From contig CBDBEL010000002.1 in NCBI GenBank assembly GCA_965204415.1, forward strand, positions 372,001-436,000: a DNA stretch of 64,000 nt. The letters are read 5' to 3'. A program made the translations under genes and the position numbers. Under the pieces are notes generated by a model that was not told where the DNA came from, searched no databases, and saw only the letters and a list, made by a program, of their open reading frames with translations. Below, one piece after another: positions 51,645 to 61,189 of this stretch; position 1 is the stretch's first letter, and each line of letters begins with the position of its first letter. The DNA comes from Aldehydirespirator sp965204415. GTDB lineage: Bacteria; Actinomycetota; Acidimicrobiia; Acidimicrobiales; Aldehydirespiratoraceae.

Positions 51645-52538
51645 TCATGACGCAGCCATCAGCGGGGATTTCTCGGTGCCTGCAACATGGACACCGCCCG
51701 CGGGGACGACCGCCACCTCGTGCCACAGGCGCAGTTCGATCTGGAAGCCCATATCGGCGACCATCGTCAGGAACGAGTTGAAGATGGCGAGGTGAGTGGG
51801 ATGGGTTCTTGACCAGTCCTCGAGCGACTTGAGGTCGCGGAACCAGCCCACGAAGCTGGTGGATTCGAGATCCTCACCGTCGATGGTCTGCTCTCTGAGG
51901 AGCCGGCTGGAGATGCAGCCCGTCTCCGGATGCTCGGCCAGGAAGTCGATCCCGGCTGTGAGGTTGGGTTCGACATCCGCGAAGTACAGTGACCGCTCCT
52001 GGTCGCCGCAGTGTTCCCAGATCTGACCCGACCGGATCAGGCAGAGGTTCCCCGGGAGTGGATCACCTGGCTCCGATGCCAGATCCGAAGCTGCGCTGGC
52101 TGGAATCCGATCCCGGGCCGCGCCCCAGTACTCGTGAACCTCGGTGAGCTCAGCCGCCAGCAGGTTACGCACACCGGGGGTGATCTCGGGGGTCGAGTGA
52201 AGCGTTTCCCAACGCTCGGCCGGGATGACCGCGGTCTCTTTCAGGACTCCAGGCCGCTTCAGGGCCTGGGATTGCTGGCACCATCGCATCTGCGACTCTG
52301 GGTCGGTCCAATATCCGAGGAACGCAGTCGCCTGGTCATCAGAGTTGACGATCCGGGCCCGCTCGAGGTGGTCAGGAGCGTCGGCGCCGCCGGTCAGTTC
52401 TGCCTTCAGGTCTTCGACCGTGTCGGCGTTGCCGTTGCCTCGCGCCAAGATCATCGAGAACGCGGTGCGCTCAGGCAGGTTGACAGCGCTCCAAGCTGGA
52501 ACGTTGGGCTCATGGCCCTCGGGTCGGTTCGCGGTCAT
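51645..52538 (-). CDS. oxd: Heme-containing aldoxime dehydratase
   Basis: ATG 52538 encodes 297 residues. Family segments are FLGYWTDPESQMRW, HEYWGAARDRIPAS, NLCLIRSGQIWEH, QERSLYFADVEPNLTAGIDF and SRTHPTHLAIFNSFL. The Ser of LIRSGQ (near 168), the His of LRLWHEVAVV (near 272, expected proximal heme ligand) and a His in VHVAGT (near 283, expected distal acid/base) match known phenylacetaldoxime dehydratases. It dehydrates aldoximes to nitriles with ferrous heme. It is about 50 residues shorter than OxdA/OxdB because both ends are trimmed. The nitrilase gene is 26 bases upstream. Confidence 0.88.
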   Translation of the reverse strand: MTANRPEGHEPNVPAWSAVNLPERTAFSMILARGNGNADTVEDLKAELTGGADAPDHLERARIVNSDDQATAFLGYWTDPESQMRWCQQSQALKRPGVLKETAVIPAERWETLHSTPEITPGVRNLLAAELTEVHEYWGAARDRIPASAASDLASEPGDPLPGNLCLIRSGQIWEHCGDQERSLYFADVEPNLTAGIDFLAEHPETGCISSRLLREQTIDGEDLESTSFVGWFRDLKSLEDWSRTHPTHLAIFNSFLTMVADMGFQIELRLWHEVAVVPAGGVHVAGTEKSPLMAAS

Positions 52539-52564
52539 GGCGGCCGTCCTCCTTGCGCCGATGC

Positions 52565-53599
52565 TCACTCCGTCAGCGGCTCCGGCGCCCCGGCGTCGAC
52601 ACCGACCGCGGCGAGGGCGGATCCCGGCGGTGCCGGCTCTCCGAGCATCTCCACCGCAGGCTGGGGCCGCTTGTCGAACAGCAGCCGGGTGGCGTCGGGC
52701 CGGGAGTAGTGTCCGCTGGGGTCGGTGGCCATCTTCGAGATGGCGATGAGCGACAGGTCGACCTCGGCGTAGACGAGTCCCTCGGCGTGCTCGTCGAGCA
52801 GATCTGAGATGATCATGCCGTCGGGGCCGTAGACGCGGCTGCAGCCCCCTCCTCCGCCACCGAGCAGGGCCTCGTGCTGGTCGTTGTCGCAGAACAGCTC
52901 CATGCCCCCGCGCCCGGTGACGGTGGTGGCCGCCAGCGCGAAGTTCGAACCCTCCACCGCATAGATCTGGGTGGCGTTCATGTTCACCTCGATGCCGAGA
53001 GCGTGAGCGCCGCCGCGGTACAGGCAGAACGAGGGCCAGCTGGCCACATGGACCTGCTCGCCCTGGCTGTACATGGCGAACTTCGACAACGGTTGCAGGT
53101 GCTCCCAGCAGTTGAGCGCGCCGAGCCGGCCGATGCCGGGAACGTCGAGCACGTGCAGGTGGCTGCCGTCGCCTTGGCCGAACATGGCCCGCTCCACGTG
53201 GGTGGGCTTGAGCTTGCGCCGGGTGAACAGCACCTCGCCGTCGGCGCCGAAGATGAACTGGGACATGTACAGCGAGCCGTAGTCCTTCTCGCTGGCACCC
53301 ATCACAACCGTGATCTCGTTGTCGGCCGCGGCCTGAGCGAGGCGGTTGAACCTCTCGTCGCCGACCACGATCGAGTTGGCGTGGTATTGCGGCACGAACC
53401 GCATTCCCAGCGCCTGGGCGTCCAGCCACAGAAAGTGCGGGTACCCCGGGATCCACAGCTCCGGGAACGCGATCAGCCGGGCGCCGCTGGACGCGGCCTC
53501 CGCGATCAGGGCAGTCGCCTTCTCGATGCCGGCGTCGGCGTCGAGCCAGCATGGCTCGGCCTGTACGGCTGCCACTTGGTACGGTCCGTCAGCGCTCAC
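52565..53599 (-). CDS. Nitrilase
   Basis: The GTG start at 53599, with GGGAG nine bases upstream, gives 344 residues. The carbon-nitrogen hydrolase triad is present: Glu in FPELWIPGYPHF (near 46), Lys in TRRKLKPTHVER (near 129) and Cys in GALNCWEHLQPLSKF (near 164). This is the true nitrilase branch, making an acid plus ammonia from a nitrile. It heads the seven-gene operon, followed by aldoxime dehydratase, and faces the AraC-type regulator across 220 bases. Confidence 0.92.
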   Translation of the reverse strand: MSADGPYQVAAVQAEPCWLDADAGIEKATALIAEAASSGARLIAFPELWIPGYPHFLWLDAQALGMRFVPQYHANSIVVGDERFNRLAQAAADNEITVVMGASEKDYGSLYMSQFIFGADGEVLFTRRKLKPTHVERAMFGQGDGSHLHVLDVPGIGRLGALNCWEHLQPLSKFAMYSQGEQVHVASWPSFCLYRGGAHALGIEVNMNATQIYAVEGSNFALAATTVTGRGGMELFCDNDQHEALLGGGGGGCSRVYGPDGMIISDLLDEHAEGLVYAEVDLSLIAISKMATDPSGHYSRPDATRLLFDKRPQPAVEMLGEPAPPGSALAAVGVDAGAPEPLTE

Positions 53600-53710
53600 A
53601 GTCAGCTCCCGTGTTGTCGGCGGGCGCCGGGCGGACGTGCTCCGGAGCCTGATTGGGGTTGATTGTTTGCAACGTAGGGAGCGGATGGCGGCTGACCCTT
53701 CCCCGTGAGC

Positions 53711-53797
53711 GTGCAATCTCTTGTCTGACAGCGCACAACAGGTGGATCCCGCTCGGAGGCTGTCCGTCGGTGCGTAGTCTCTTGTCTGAAAGTGCAC
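53711..53797. promoter_or_regulatory. Twin direct repeats, probable operator of the AraC-type regulator
   Basis: Copies at 53711-53736 and 53770-53797 share GTGCR, then TCTCTTGTCTGA, then an AG(C/T)GCAC end. The identical 12-base cores start 61 bases apart (53717 and 53778). They lie between the divergent nitrilase operon and the AraC/FeaR-type gene, 23 to 110 bases upstream of the regulator start. Direct-repeat sites are typical for AraC activators. Confidence 0.7.
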
Positions 53798-53819
53798 CTG
53801 CGGGTGACGGAGGTGCCGC

Positions 53820-54800
53820 ATGAGTATTGCGGTGACAACAGACTCGGTTGCTGCGAAGGAGCGGTTCGATTTCTGGCACGAGGTGATCTGCACCGCCTTC
53901 GTTCGTCTCGAAGCCGAGACGCTGCCATCGGAGAGACCGTTCAGAGCCGAGATCGCGAGGTCGGACCTCGGGCCTCTGACGCTCAGCCGTGTCCGCGCCC
54001 AGCCCCACGCCGTGCAACGCTCCACCAGGCTTATCAGCGAGGAGCCCCGCGACGAAGTACTGGTTTCTGTGCAGCTCCGAGGCAATGCCGTCATACAGCA
54101 GGACGACCGCCAAGCCCTGCTCGATCCGGGCGACTTCGCCATGTACGACGCAACTCGCCCCTATGACCTCATCATGCGCGAGCAGTTCGAGATGCTCGTG
54201 TTCCAGTTCGACCGCCAGTTCCTGATGGAGCGCTGCCCTTCGCCCGACCGACTGACGGCAGTGCGGATGTCCAACGACACCACCGTCACCGCTCCGGTGT
54301 CGGCCTTCCTGCGTTCGCTGGAGCCGCTGGCGCTGGGAGACGACAGCGCGGTATCCCGTCAGTTGGCTACGAGCGCATTGGACCTTCTCGGAGTGGCGCT
54401 TGCCGATCGCTTTGGTGCCGAGGGAAGCCCTAACGCCGGGCGCACTAAGCACTTCCTGAGAGCGTGCACCTACATCAACGCCTACGCGTCGGACCCCGAG
54501 CTCACCCCCGCACGCATCGCATCGTCCATCGGAGTGTCGCTGCGCTACCTCCACTCCATCTTCAAGGAGCACGGGATGACGGTCAGTGAGTACCTGATCA
54601 AACGCCGCCTGGCCCGGTGCATGGACGACCTGCTGAGCCCGATGGCGGCCTCGCGAACGATTACCGAGATCGCCCACAGCAATGGATTCAAGACATCGGC
54701 GCACTTCTCGCGCCGTTTCACCCAGGCCTATGGCCGGTCTCCCAGAGAGGTCAGGCACGGCGGACCGCCCATCGCTGGCGAACCGGCCATCGTTGGCTGA
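53820..54800 (+). CDS. AraC-family regulator (FeaR/NitR-like)
   Basis: The 326-residue protein has an N-terminal AraC_binding_2-type sensor (VTTDSVAAKERFDFWHEVIC, DPGDFAMYDATRPYDLIM). A C-terminal double HTH includes RIASSIGVSLRYLHSIFKEH near residue 235 and ITEIAHSNGFKTSAHFSRRF near 285. FeaR, NitR and OxdR of this group activate amine, nitrile and aldoxime genes. The divergent position and twin repeats point to control of the nitrilase operon, probably by an aldoxime, nitrile or arylacetate. Confidence 0.88.
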   Translation: MSIAVTTDSVAAKERFDFWHEVICTAFVRLEAETLPSERPFRAEIARSDLGPLTLSRVRAQPHAVQRSTRLISEEPRDEVLVSVQLRGNAVIQQDDRQALLDPGDFAMYDATRPYDLIMREQFEMLVFQFDRQFLMERCPSPDRLTAVRMSNDTTVTAPVSAFLRSLEPLALGDDSAVSRQLATSALDLLGVALADRFGAEGSPNAGRTKHFLRACTYINAYASDPELTPARIASSIGVSLRYLHSIFKEHGMTVSEYLIKRRLARCMDDLLSPMAASRTITEIAHSNGFKTSAHFSRRFTQAYGRSPREVRHGGPPIAGEPAIVG

Positions 54801-54815
54801 CCTCAGGGGAACGTC

Positions 54816-55865
54816 TCATGGACGTCCAAGCCCGGCCAGCATGTGCAGACGCTCCCTCGCTTCGTCCATCATCCGTTCGACCACAGCTGCCGCTGGTGCG
54901 ATGTCATCTACCAGTCCGACCCCCTGGCCCATCAGCCAGGGCATCTCTTCCCAGTCGGCTTCGGTCTCGGGCGTCGCGAGCAGCACATTGAACTTGCGCA
55001 TCTCGACGGTCTGACCGCTGAAGACGGTGTGTCCTATGACATCGAGTTGGTCTCGCTCGGTGGGGACTTCGTCCAGGCGGTCGTTGTATTCGGACACGAC
55101 CCGGTTCGCTTGGAGCCGCATCGGGTTGAAGTGCGGCATCTCAGGACCGAAGATGGCGCTCAGCACGGTGTCCTCACCGCTTGCAGCCACGATGCGGCGC
55201 TTGTGCTCCTCGTGTACAGCTGATTCCTGGGTTGCCACCATGCGCGTGCCGACCCACACGCCGTCCGCACCGAGGGCGAGCGCGGCTGCAGCGGTTCTGC
55301 CGTCCCCGATGCCACCTGCGGCAAGGACGAGGGCGTCCTTCTCGACGGCGTCCACGATCATGGGCAACAGCGCCGTCAAAGGGAGGCCCGGCATCCCCGC
55401 CACGCCCTGAAAGTTGTGGCCACCCGCTTCCAGGCCCTGGGCCACGACCGACTCGGCGCCGTCATCGACCGCGCGTCTCGCATCATCAACGCTGCCGACC
55501 TGTTCCCAGTACGCCACACCTGCATCGGAGAGAATGGCTCGGTGCTCGCTGGAGGGATGGCCCCAGTGCCAGGACACGATCGGGACGTTCTCTTCCGCGC
55601 AGACGCGGACCTGCTCATCGTTGTCGAAGCACGTGATGAAGTTGATGTTGAACGGGCCGTCGACGGCGTCGCGGATGGCACGAATGTGGGCTCTGAGCAC
55701 CTCTGGAGGTGTGAATCCCACACCGAGTGCCCCGATCCCGCCCGCACCGGTGACCGCGATGGCAAGGTCCGGCGTCATGCCGGCAAAGGCCATACCCGCG
55801 CAGGCGAACGGATGGCGTAGGCCGTATCGGTCGGTTAGCCGCGTCCTGATCTTGGCTTCAGTCAT
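54816..55865 (-). CDS. Nitronate monooxygenase-like FMN oxidoreductase
   Basis: ATG 55865 gives 349 residues; it overlaps the amidase stop by 8 bases. TIM-barrel NMO features are RHPFACAGMAFAGMTPDLAI, AQGLEAGGHNFQG near 150 (with the His often catalytic), ALVLAAGGIGDGRTAAAALA and ADGVWVGTRMVAT. NMOs oxidise nitroalkanes or alkyl nitronates to carbonyl plus nitrite. Aldoximes and nitro compounds interconvert by oxidation, so a link to the neighbouring pathway is plausible but not proven. Confidence 0.85.
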   Translation of the reverse strand: MTEAKIRTRLTDRYGLRHPFACAGMAFAGMTPDLAIAVTGAGGIGALGVGFTPPEVLRAHIRAIRDAVDGPFNINFITCFDNDEQVRVCAEENVPIVSWHWGHPSSEHRAILSDAGVAYWEQVGSVDDARRAVDDGAESVVAQGLEAGGHNFQGVAGMPGLPLTALLPMIVDAVEKDALVLAAGGIGDGRTAAAALALGADGVWVGTRMVATQESAVHEEHKRRIVAASGEDTVLSAIFGPEMPHFNPMRLQANRVVSEYNDRLDEVPTERDQLDVIGHTVFSGQTVEMRKFNVLLATPETEADWEEMPWLMGQGVGLVDDIAPAAAVVERMMDEARERLHMLAGLGRP

Positions 55866-57288
55866 GGTCACGCTCCTTCGTCGCGGTGACATCCGTTAGA
55901 TCTTCGATTCGCTGGGCGCAACTGAGAAGGGATCGGTCGTTGCCTGGATGGCCGACTATCTCAAGTCCGACCGGCATCTTCGTTGTGTTGCGGTTGGCGG
56001 GAATCGTGATGGCCGGCATTCCAAGCACGCTGGCCAGCGCCGGTTGCCGCGTGTAGACATCGAAGACGCTGGCGACCTCGCCACCGAATTCGATCTTCTG
56101 GCTGCGGGCGACTGGAACGGCGGCAGCGGCGACCGCCGGGAAGCACAAGTAATCGACTTGCTTGTCGTTCAACCAGCCGAACAACGTTCTGCGATCCTCC
56201 TCGCGTGACCGTAGAGCCGCCGCGTGGGTGTCGATGTCAGGGCCGCCACCCTCTGCGAGTTCGTGGACGATCGCTCGTACTTCCGGGTCTTGAACACCGC
56301 TTGCGAACAAGCGAGGATTGAAGGCGTGGCCAGACTCAACGTGGTACTTCCCGATGCTGTCAAGGGTCTCGGCTTGCGCGATGGTCAAGCCGTACTGCAG
56401 CAGACGCCCCAGATCGATGGGCAACTTGACCTCGATGAGCTGTAGGAGTTCTCTCGAGGCCCCATTCACCAGGGAGAGGCAGTCGGCGTGCACTCCTGGA
56501 TCGATGTCGGTCCAAAGGACTTGCGGTATGCCGACCCTGATCCGGCCGTTACCCGGATCTCGCGGCGGTTGCCGCCCGCACACAACCTCATCGGCTAGAG
56601 CACACATGGCGACGGTCGGGGCGATGGGGCCGACAACGTCGCGTGTACAGGAGATCGGCACGACACCGTCGAGGGGCCAGCGTCCGGTCGTCGGCCGGAA
56701 GCCCACAACGCCGCAGAGGGCGGCTGGAATGCGAATAGAGCCGCCGGTGTCCGTGCCTAGAGCCAATGGCAGGATCCCAGCCGCCACTGCCGCGGCCGAT
56801 CCCCCGCTCGATCCCCCGGCGACAAGATCGGCGTTGTGGGGGTTCCGGACCGGTTCCGACCACGAATTGACCGATGTCACCCCGAGCCCAAGTTCGTGCA
56901 TCGCGGTCTTGGCCGCAATCAAGGCTCCCGCCGCACGCAAGCGGCGCACGACGGGTGCATCGCGACGTGGTGGTCGCCGCGGCATCGCCGGACAGCCAGC
57001 CGTCGTGGCGAAGCCCGAGACATCGATGTTGTCCTTGATCCCAATGGGCACGCCGTGCAGCGGCCCGCGTTCATCGACAGGCGTCCGTTCAAGGTCTGCC
57101 GCTGCTTGGAGAAGCGCCTTGCGGTCGATGTCGGCCAGAGCGGCGAACTGCTGGCCCCGGCCGGCAGCTGCGATTACGGCCTTGGCTGCCTGCGTGGGAA
57201 GCGTCGTCGGTGGCTTGGACCACTGATGCATGACCGAATCGCCCTGTCGCGCGTCGGCAGAGGGTCGCAGAGGGTTGTTGTTGGGCAT
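55858..57288 (-). CDS. Amidase (amidase-signature family)
   Basis: This 476-residue protein shows the Ser-cisSer-Lys triad: Lys in GVPIGIKDNIDVSG (near 85), cis-Ser in VAGGSSGGSAAAVAAGI (near 161) and Ser in GTDTGGSIRIPAAL (near 182). It hydrolyses amides to acid plus ammonia. It is coupled to the nitronate monooxygenase gene. It might clear amide formed from nitriles as a nitrilase side product. A later start at ATG 57231 is possible. Confidence 0.9.
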   Translation of the reverse strand: MPNNNPLRPSADARQGDSVMHQWSKPPTTLPTQAAKAVIAAAGRGQQFAALADIDRKALLQAAADLERTPVDERGPLHGVPIGIKDNIDVSGFATTAGCPAMPRRPPRRDAPVVRRLRAAGALIAAKTAMHELGLGVTSVNSWSEPVRNPHNADLVAGGSSGGSAAAVAAGILPLALGTDTGGSIRIPAALCGVVGFRPTTGRWPLDGVVPISCTRDVVGPIAPTVAMCALADEVVCGRQPPRDPGNGRIRVGIPQVLWTDIDPGVHADCLSLVNGASRELLQLIEVKLPIDLGRLLQYGLTIAQAETLDSIGKYHVESGHAFNPRLFASGVQDPEVRAIVHELAEGGGPDIDTHAAALRSREEDRRTLFGWLNDKQVDYLCFPAVAAAAVPVARSQKIEFGGEVASVFDVYTRQPALASVLGMPAITIPANRNTTKMPVGLEIVGHPGNDRSLLSCAQRIEDLTDVTATKERDHD

Positions 57289-57336
57289 TGCTCAATGCAC
57301 TGAAGCGGGTGGGGGGCGCGGCCACAATCCTCATTT

Positions 57337-58248
57337 GTGAGGAGCCAACAGGCTCTTGCGTCTCTGCGAGAGTGCCTCACCCATCGAGGACGACTGGCGT
57401 TGGGGCTATTGTCAGCTCAGATGTACCTCGATTCCGTGCAGCGACGGCACCTCGGTGAGACTGCCGCCGTTCTTAGCGACGATGTCACTGACTCCCGCGA
57501 GCTCCGGGCGGCTCTAGTCGGGTCGATGGCGGAGCTCCTCCGGGCAGACCATGTCGCTTCGTTCGTCTGGGATCGCGAATCAGCTCGTTTCGAGGCTGGC
57601 GTTACGAGCGACGCCGACCCGTCGGTCGTCTCGCGCTACGAGCGAGAAGCTCAGTTCACAGACATCATTGCGAGATCGCTCCGCGCCCGGATGGGTCCGA
57701 CGCGGGTGTGCGACGTGATACCGGAGAAGACCCTCACTAGGTCGCCGTTCTTCGACAGCTTCCTCCGGCCGGCTGGCCTCTATTGGGGACTCAACCTCTT
57801 TGTGGTCGACGATGCCGTAGATCTGGGTGACCTACGGGTGTGGCGGTCGAGGGCGCGCGGCAACTTCACGGGTGAGGAGGTAGGGATGGCGAGGATTCTG
57901 TATCCGGCGATCATTGCTGCTCTGCGTCGCTGCAGCGCCCGTGATTCCCGAAGCGCACCCGTCGGCACGAGATCTGCGTCGGTCACTTTGCTGCGAGAAC
58001 TTCACGGCCTCAGCCAGCGCCAGGCCGCGGTGGTCTTGCTTGTTGGCGAAGGACACGCCGACAAGGAGGTCGCGCGGCGCCTAGGGATCGCGTTCACCAC
58101 AACGCGCACACATCTGAAGGAAGGACTCACCCGCCTCGGATTGGCAAACCGAAAGGAACTGATCCGATTCGTTGCATCCGCGCGGCTCGATCCCGGTGAT
58201 GCGACGTCGGTGTTTGGCGGAAAGCCCGATCCAGGCGACACCTACTGA
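57337..58248 (+). CDS. LuxR-family regulator with GAF-like sensor
   Basis: The 303-residue protein has an N-terminal GAF-like domain (MAELLRADHVASFVWDRESA) and a C-terminal LuxR HTH near residues 220-290 (LSQRQAAVVLLVGEGHADKE, VARRLGIAFTTTRTHLKEG). It is divergent from the amidase-nitronate monooxygenase pair, with 48 bases between, so it probably controls them. ATG 57421 is an alternative start. Confidence 0.8.
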   Translation: MRSQQALASLRECLTHRGRLALGLLSAQMYLDSVQRRHLGETAAVLSDDVTDSRELRAALVGSMAELLRADHVASFVWDRESARFEAGVTSDADPSVVSRYEREAQFTDIIARSLRARMGPTRVCDVIPEKTLTRSPFFDSFLRPAGLYWGLNLFVVDDAVDLGDLRVWRSRARGNFTGEEVGMARILYPAIIAALRRCSARDSRSAPVGTRSASVTLLRELHGLSQRQAAVVLLVGEGHADKEVARRLGIAFTTTRTHLKEGLTRLGLANRKELIRFVASARLDPGDATSVFGGKPDPGDTY

Positions 58249-58283
58249 ACGCTCCCAAGCCTCCACCAAGAGAAGGGAATGGT

Positions 58284-59168
58284 CTAGGGCTGGTGGTTAA
58301 CCATGGGCGCCTCGTCGTGAACGGGGTTGCGGAGGGTTCCGATCTCGGGGACGGTCACCTCCACGATGTCGCCCGGCTTGAGCCACACGGGCGGGTCGAA
58401 GCGGGCACCGGCGCCGGTGGGGGTGCCGGTGAAGATCACGTCGCCTGCGTCGAGCCCCACGAAGGTGGACAGGTAGTGGATCTGGTACTCGATGCTGAAG
58501 TGCATGTTGGCGGCCAGGTCGTCCTGGCGCAGCTCGCCGTTCACCCTGGTGGTGAGGTGCAGGTCACCCAGGTCGCCGACCTCGTCGAGGGTCACCAGCC
58601 ACGGGCCGAGCGATCCGCTGCGGTGCCAGTTCTTGCCCTGGGTGACGTTGAAGCGCCCGTGCCGGATCCAGTCCCGGATGGTGCCCTCGTTGCCCAGGCT
58701 CACCCCGGCGATGTGGCTGCGGGCCTGCTCCACCGGTATGCGGCGCCCGCCGGCGCCGATCACAACGACGATCTCGCCCTCGTAGTCGAGCTGCTCGGAC
58801 TCCGGCGGCCGCAGCAGGGGCTGCTCGTGGCCGACCAGTGTCTCGGGGAAGCGCACGAACACGCTGGGGTAGGCGTCGCGGCGCTCCTCGGCGTACTCGG
58901 CGCCCCGCCCGCCGTAGTTCACGCCGATGCAGATGATCTTGCCGGGGCACCGGAGCAGGCGCTCGAAGGCGATGTCTGCGAGATCGTGGTCGGCAGCGAT
59001 TCCCGAAGCTGCCCACGGAGCCGCCTCATCGACCCTTCCTTGGGCGATCAACTCACCGAGGTCGGTCGCTCCGTCGATGCGCGACGCCAAGTCGATGACG
59101 CCGGCGCCGTCGGCCGCCAGCACCCCGAACGAGGCCGCCCCGTCGACGCTGTAGCTGAGAAGGCGCAT
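58284..59168 (-). CDS. Fumarylacetoacetate hydrolase-family protein (HpaG-like)
   Basis: This 294-residue protein includes KIICIGVNYGGRGAEYAEER near residue 88, the metal-binding SEQLDYEGEIVVVIGAGGRR near 128 and DVIFTGTPTGAGARFDPPVW near 245. In homoprotocatechuate degradation, HpaG decarboxylates or isomerises 5-oxopent-3-ene-1,2,5-tricarboxylate. It is divergent from a CHMI-like tautomerase and an HpaE-like dehydrogenase, which supports that role over other FAH-family activities. Confidence 0.85.
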   Translation of the reverse strand: MRLLSYSVDGAASFGVLAADGAGVIDLASRIDGATDLGELIAQGRVDEAAPWAASGIAADHDLADIAFERLLRCPGKIICIGVNYGGRGAEYAEERRDAYPSVFVRFPETLVGHEQPLLRPPESEQLDYEGEIVVVIGAGGRRIPVEQARSHIAGVSLGNEGTIRDWIRHGRFNVTQGKNWHRSGSLGPWLVTLDEVGDLGDLHLTTRVNGELRQDDLAANMHFSIEYQIHYLSTFVGLDAGDVIFTGTPTGAGARFDPPVWLKPGDIVEVTVPEIGTLRNPVHDEAPMVNHQP

Positions 59169-59230
59169 GAATAACCTCACCGGTCGGAGCGGAGGGAAGA
59201 ACCGTACAATCGTGGCGGACGGGAGCGCCC

Positions 59231-59626
59231 ATGCCTCACATCATCATCGAACACTCTGCCAATCTGGCCGATCTGACCGACATCGACGCCCTGGTGGATG
59301 CGGTCCATCTGGCGGCACTCGACGATGGGCTGCCCGCCCTCGCCGGCCTCCGCACCCGGACCGCGCCCCGCGACCACTACCGCATTGCCGACGGCGACCC
59401 GGCCTACGGATTCGTGTGCGTGACCGCCAGGATCGCCCCCGGCCGCGAGCCGGAGGCCGTTCAGCGGTTCCTGACCCGGCTCATCGACACCGTCGAGGGG
59501 GTGCTGGAACCCCTGCAGCCCGAACATCCGGTGGCCGTCAGCGCGGAGATCCATCTCATCGACACGACCATGCGCATCAACCGCAACCACGTCCGCACCC
59601 ACCTCGCCCGAGCTGGTCGCACCTAG
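59231..59626 (+). CDS. hpaF: 5-carboxymethyl-2-hydroxymuconate isomerase-like tautomerase (HpaF)
   Basis: This 131-residue protein begins MPHIIIEHSANLADLTDIDA, with the catalytic Pro after Met and the pattern of CHMI. In the homoprotocatechuate route it isomerises 5-carboxymethyl-2-hydroxymuconate. The HpaE-like gene starts 32 bases downstream. Confidence 0.82.
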   Translation: MPHIIIEHSANLADLTDIDALVDAVHLAALDDGLPALAGLRTRTAPRDHYRIADGDPAYGFVCVTARIAPGREPEAVQRFLTRLIDTVEGVLEPLQPEHPVAVSAEIHLIDTTMRINRNHVRTHLARAGRT

Positions 59627-59658
59627 CCTCAGCGACGGGTCGCGACAGGAGACGCACC

Positions 59659-61185
<1,527 letters not shown>

Positions 61186-61189
61186 GACG

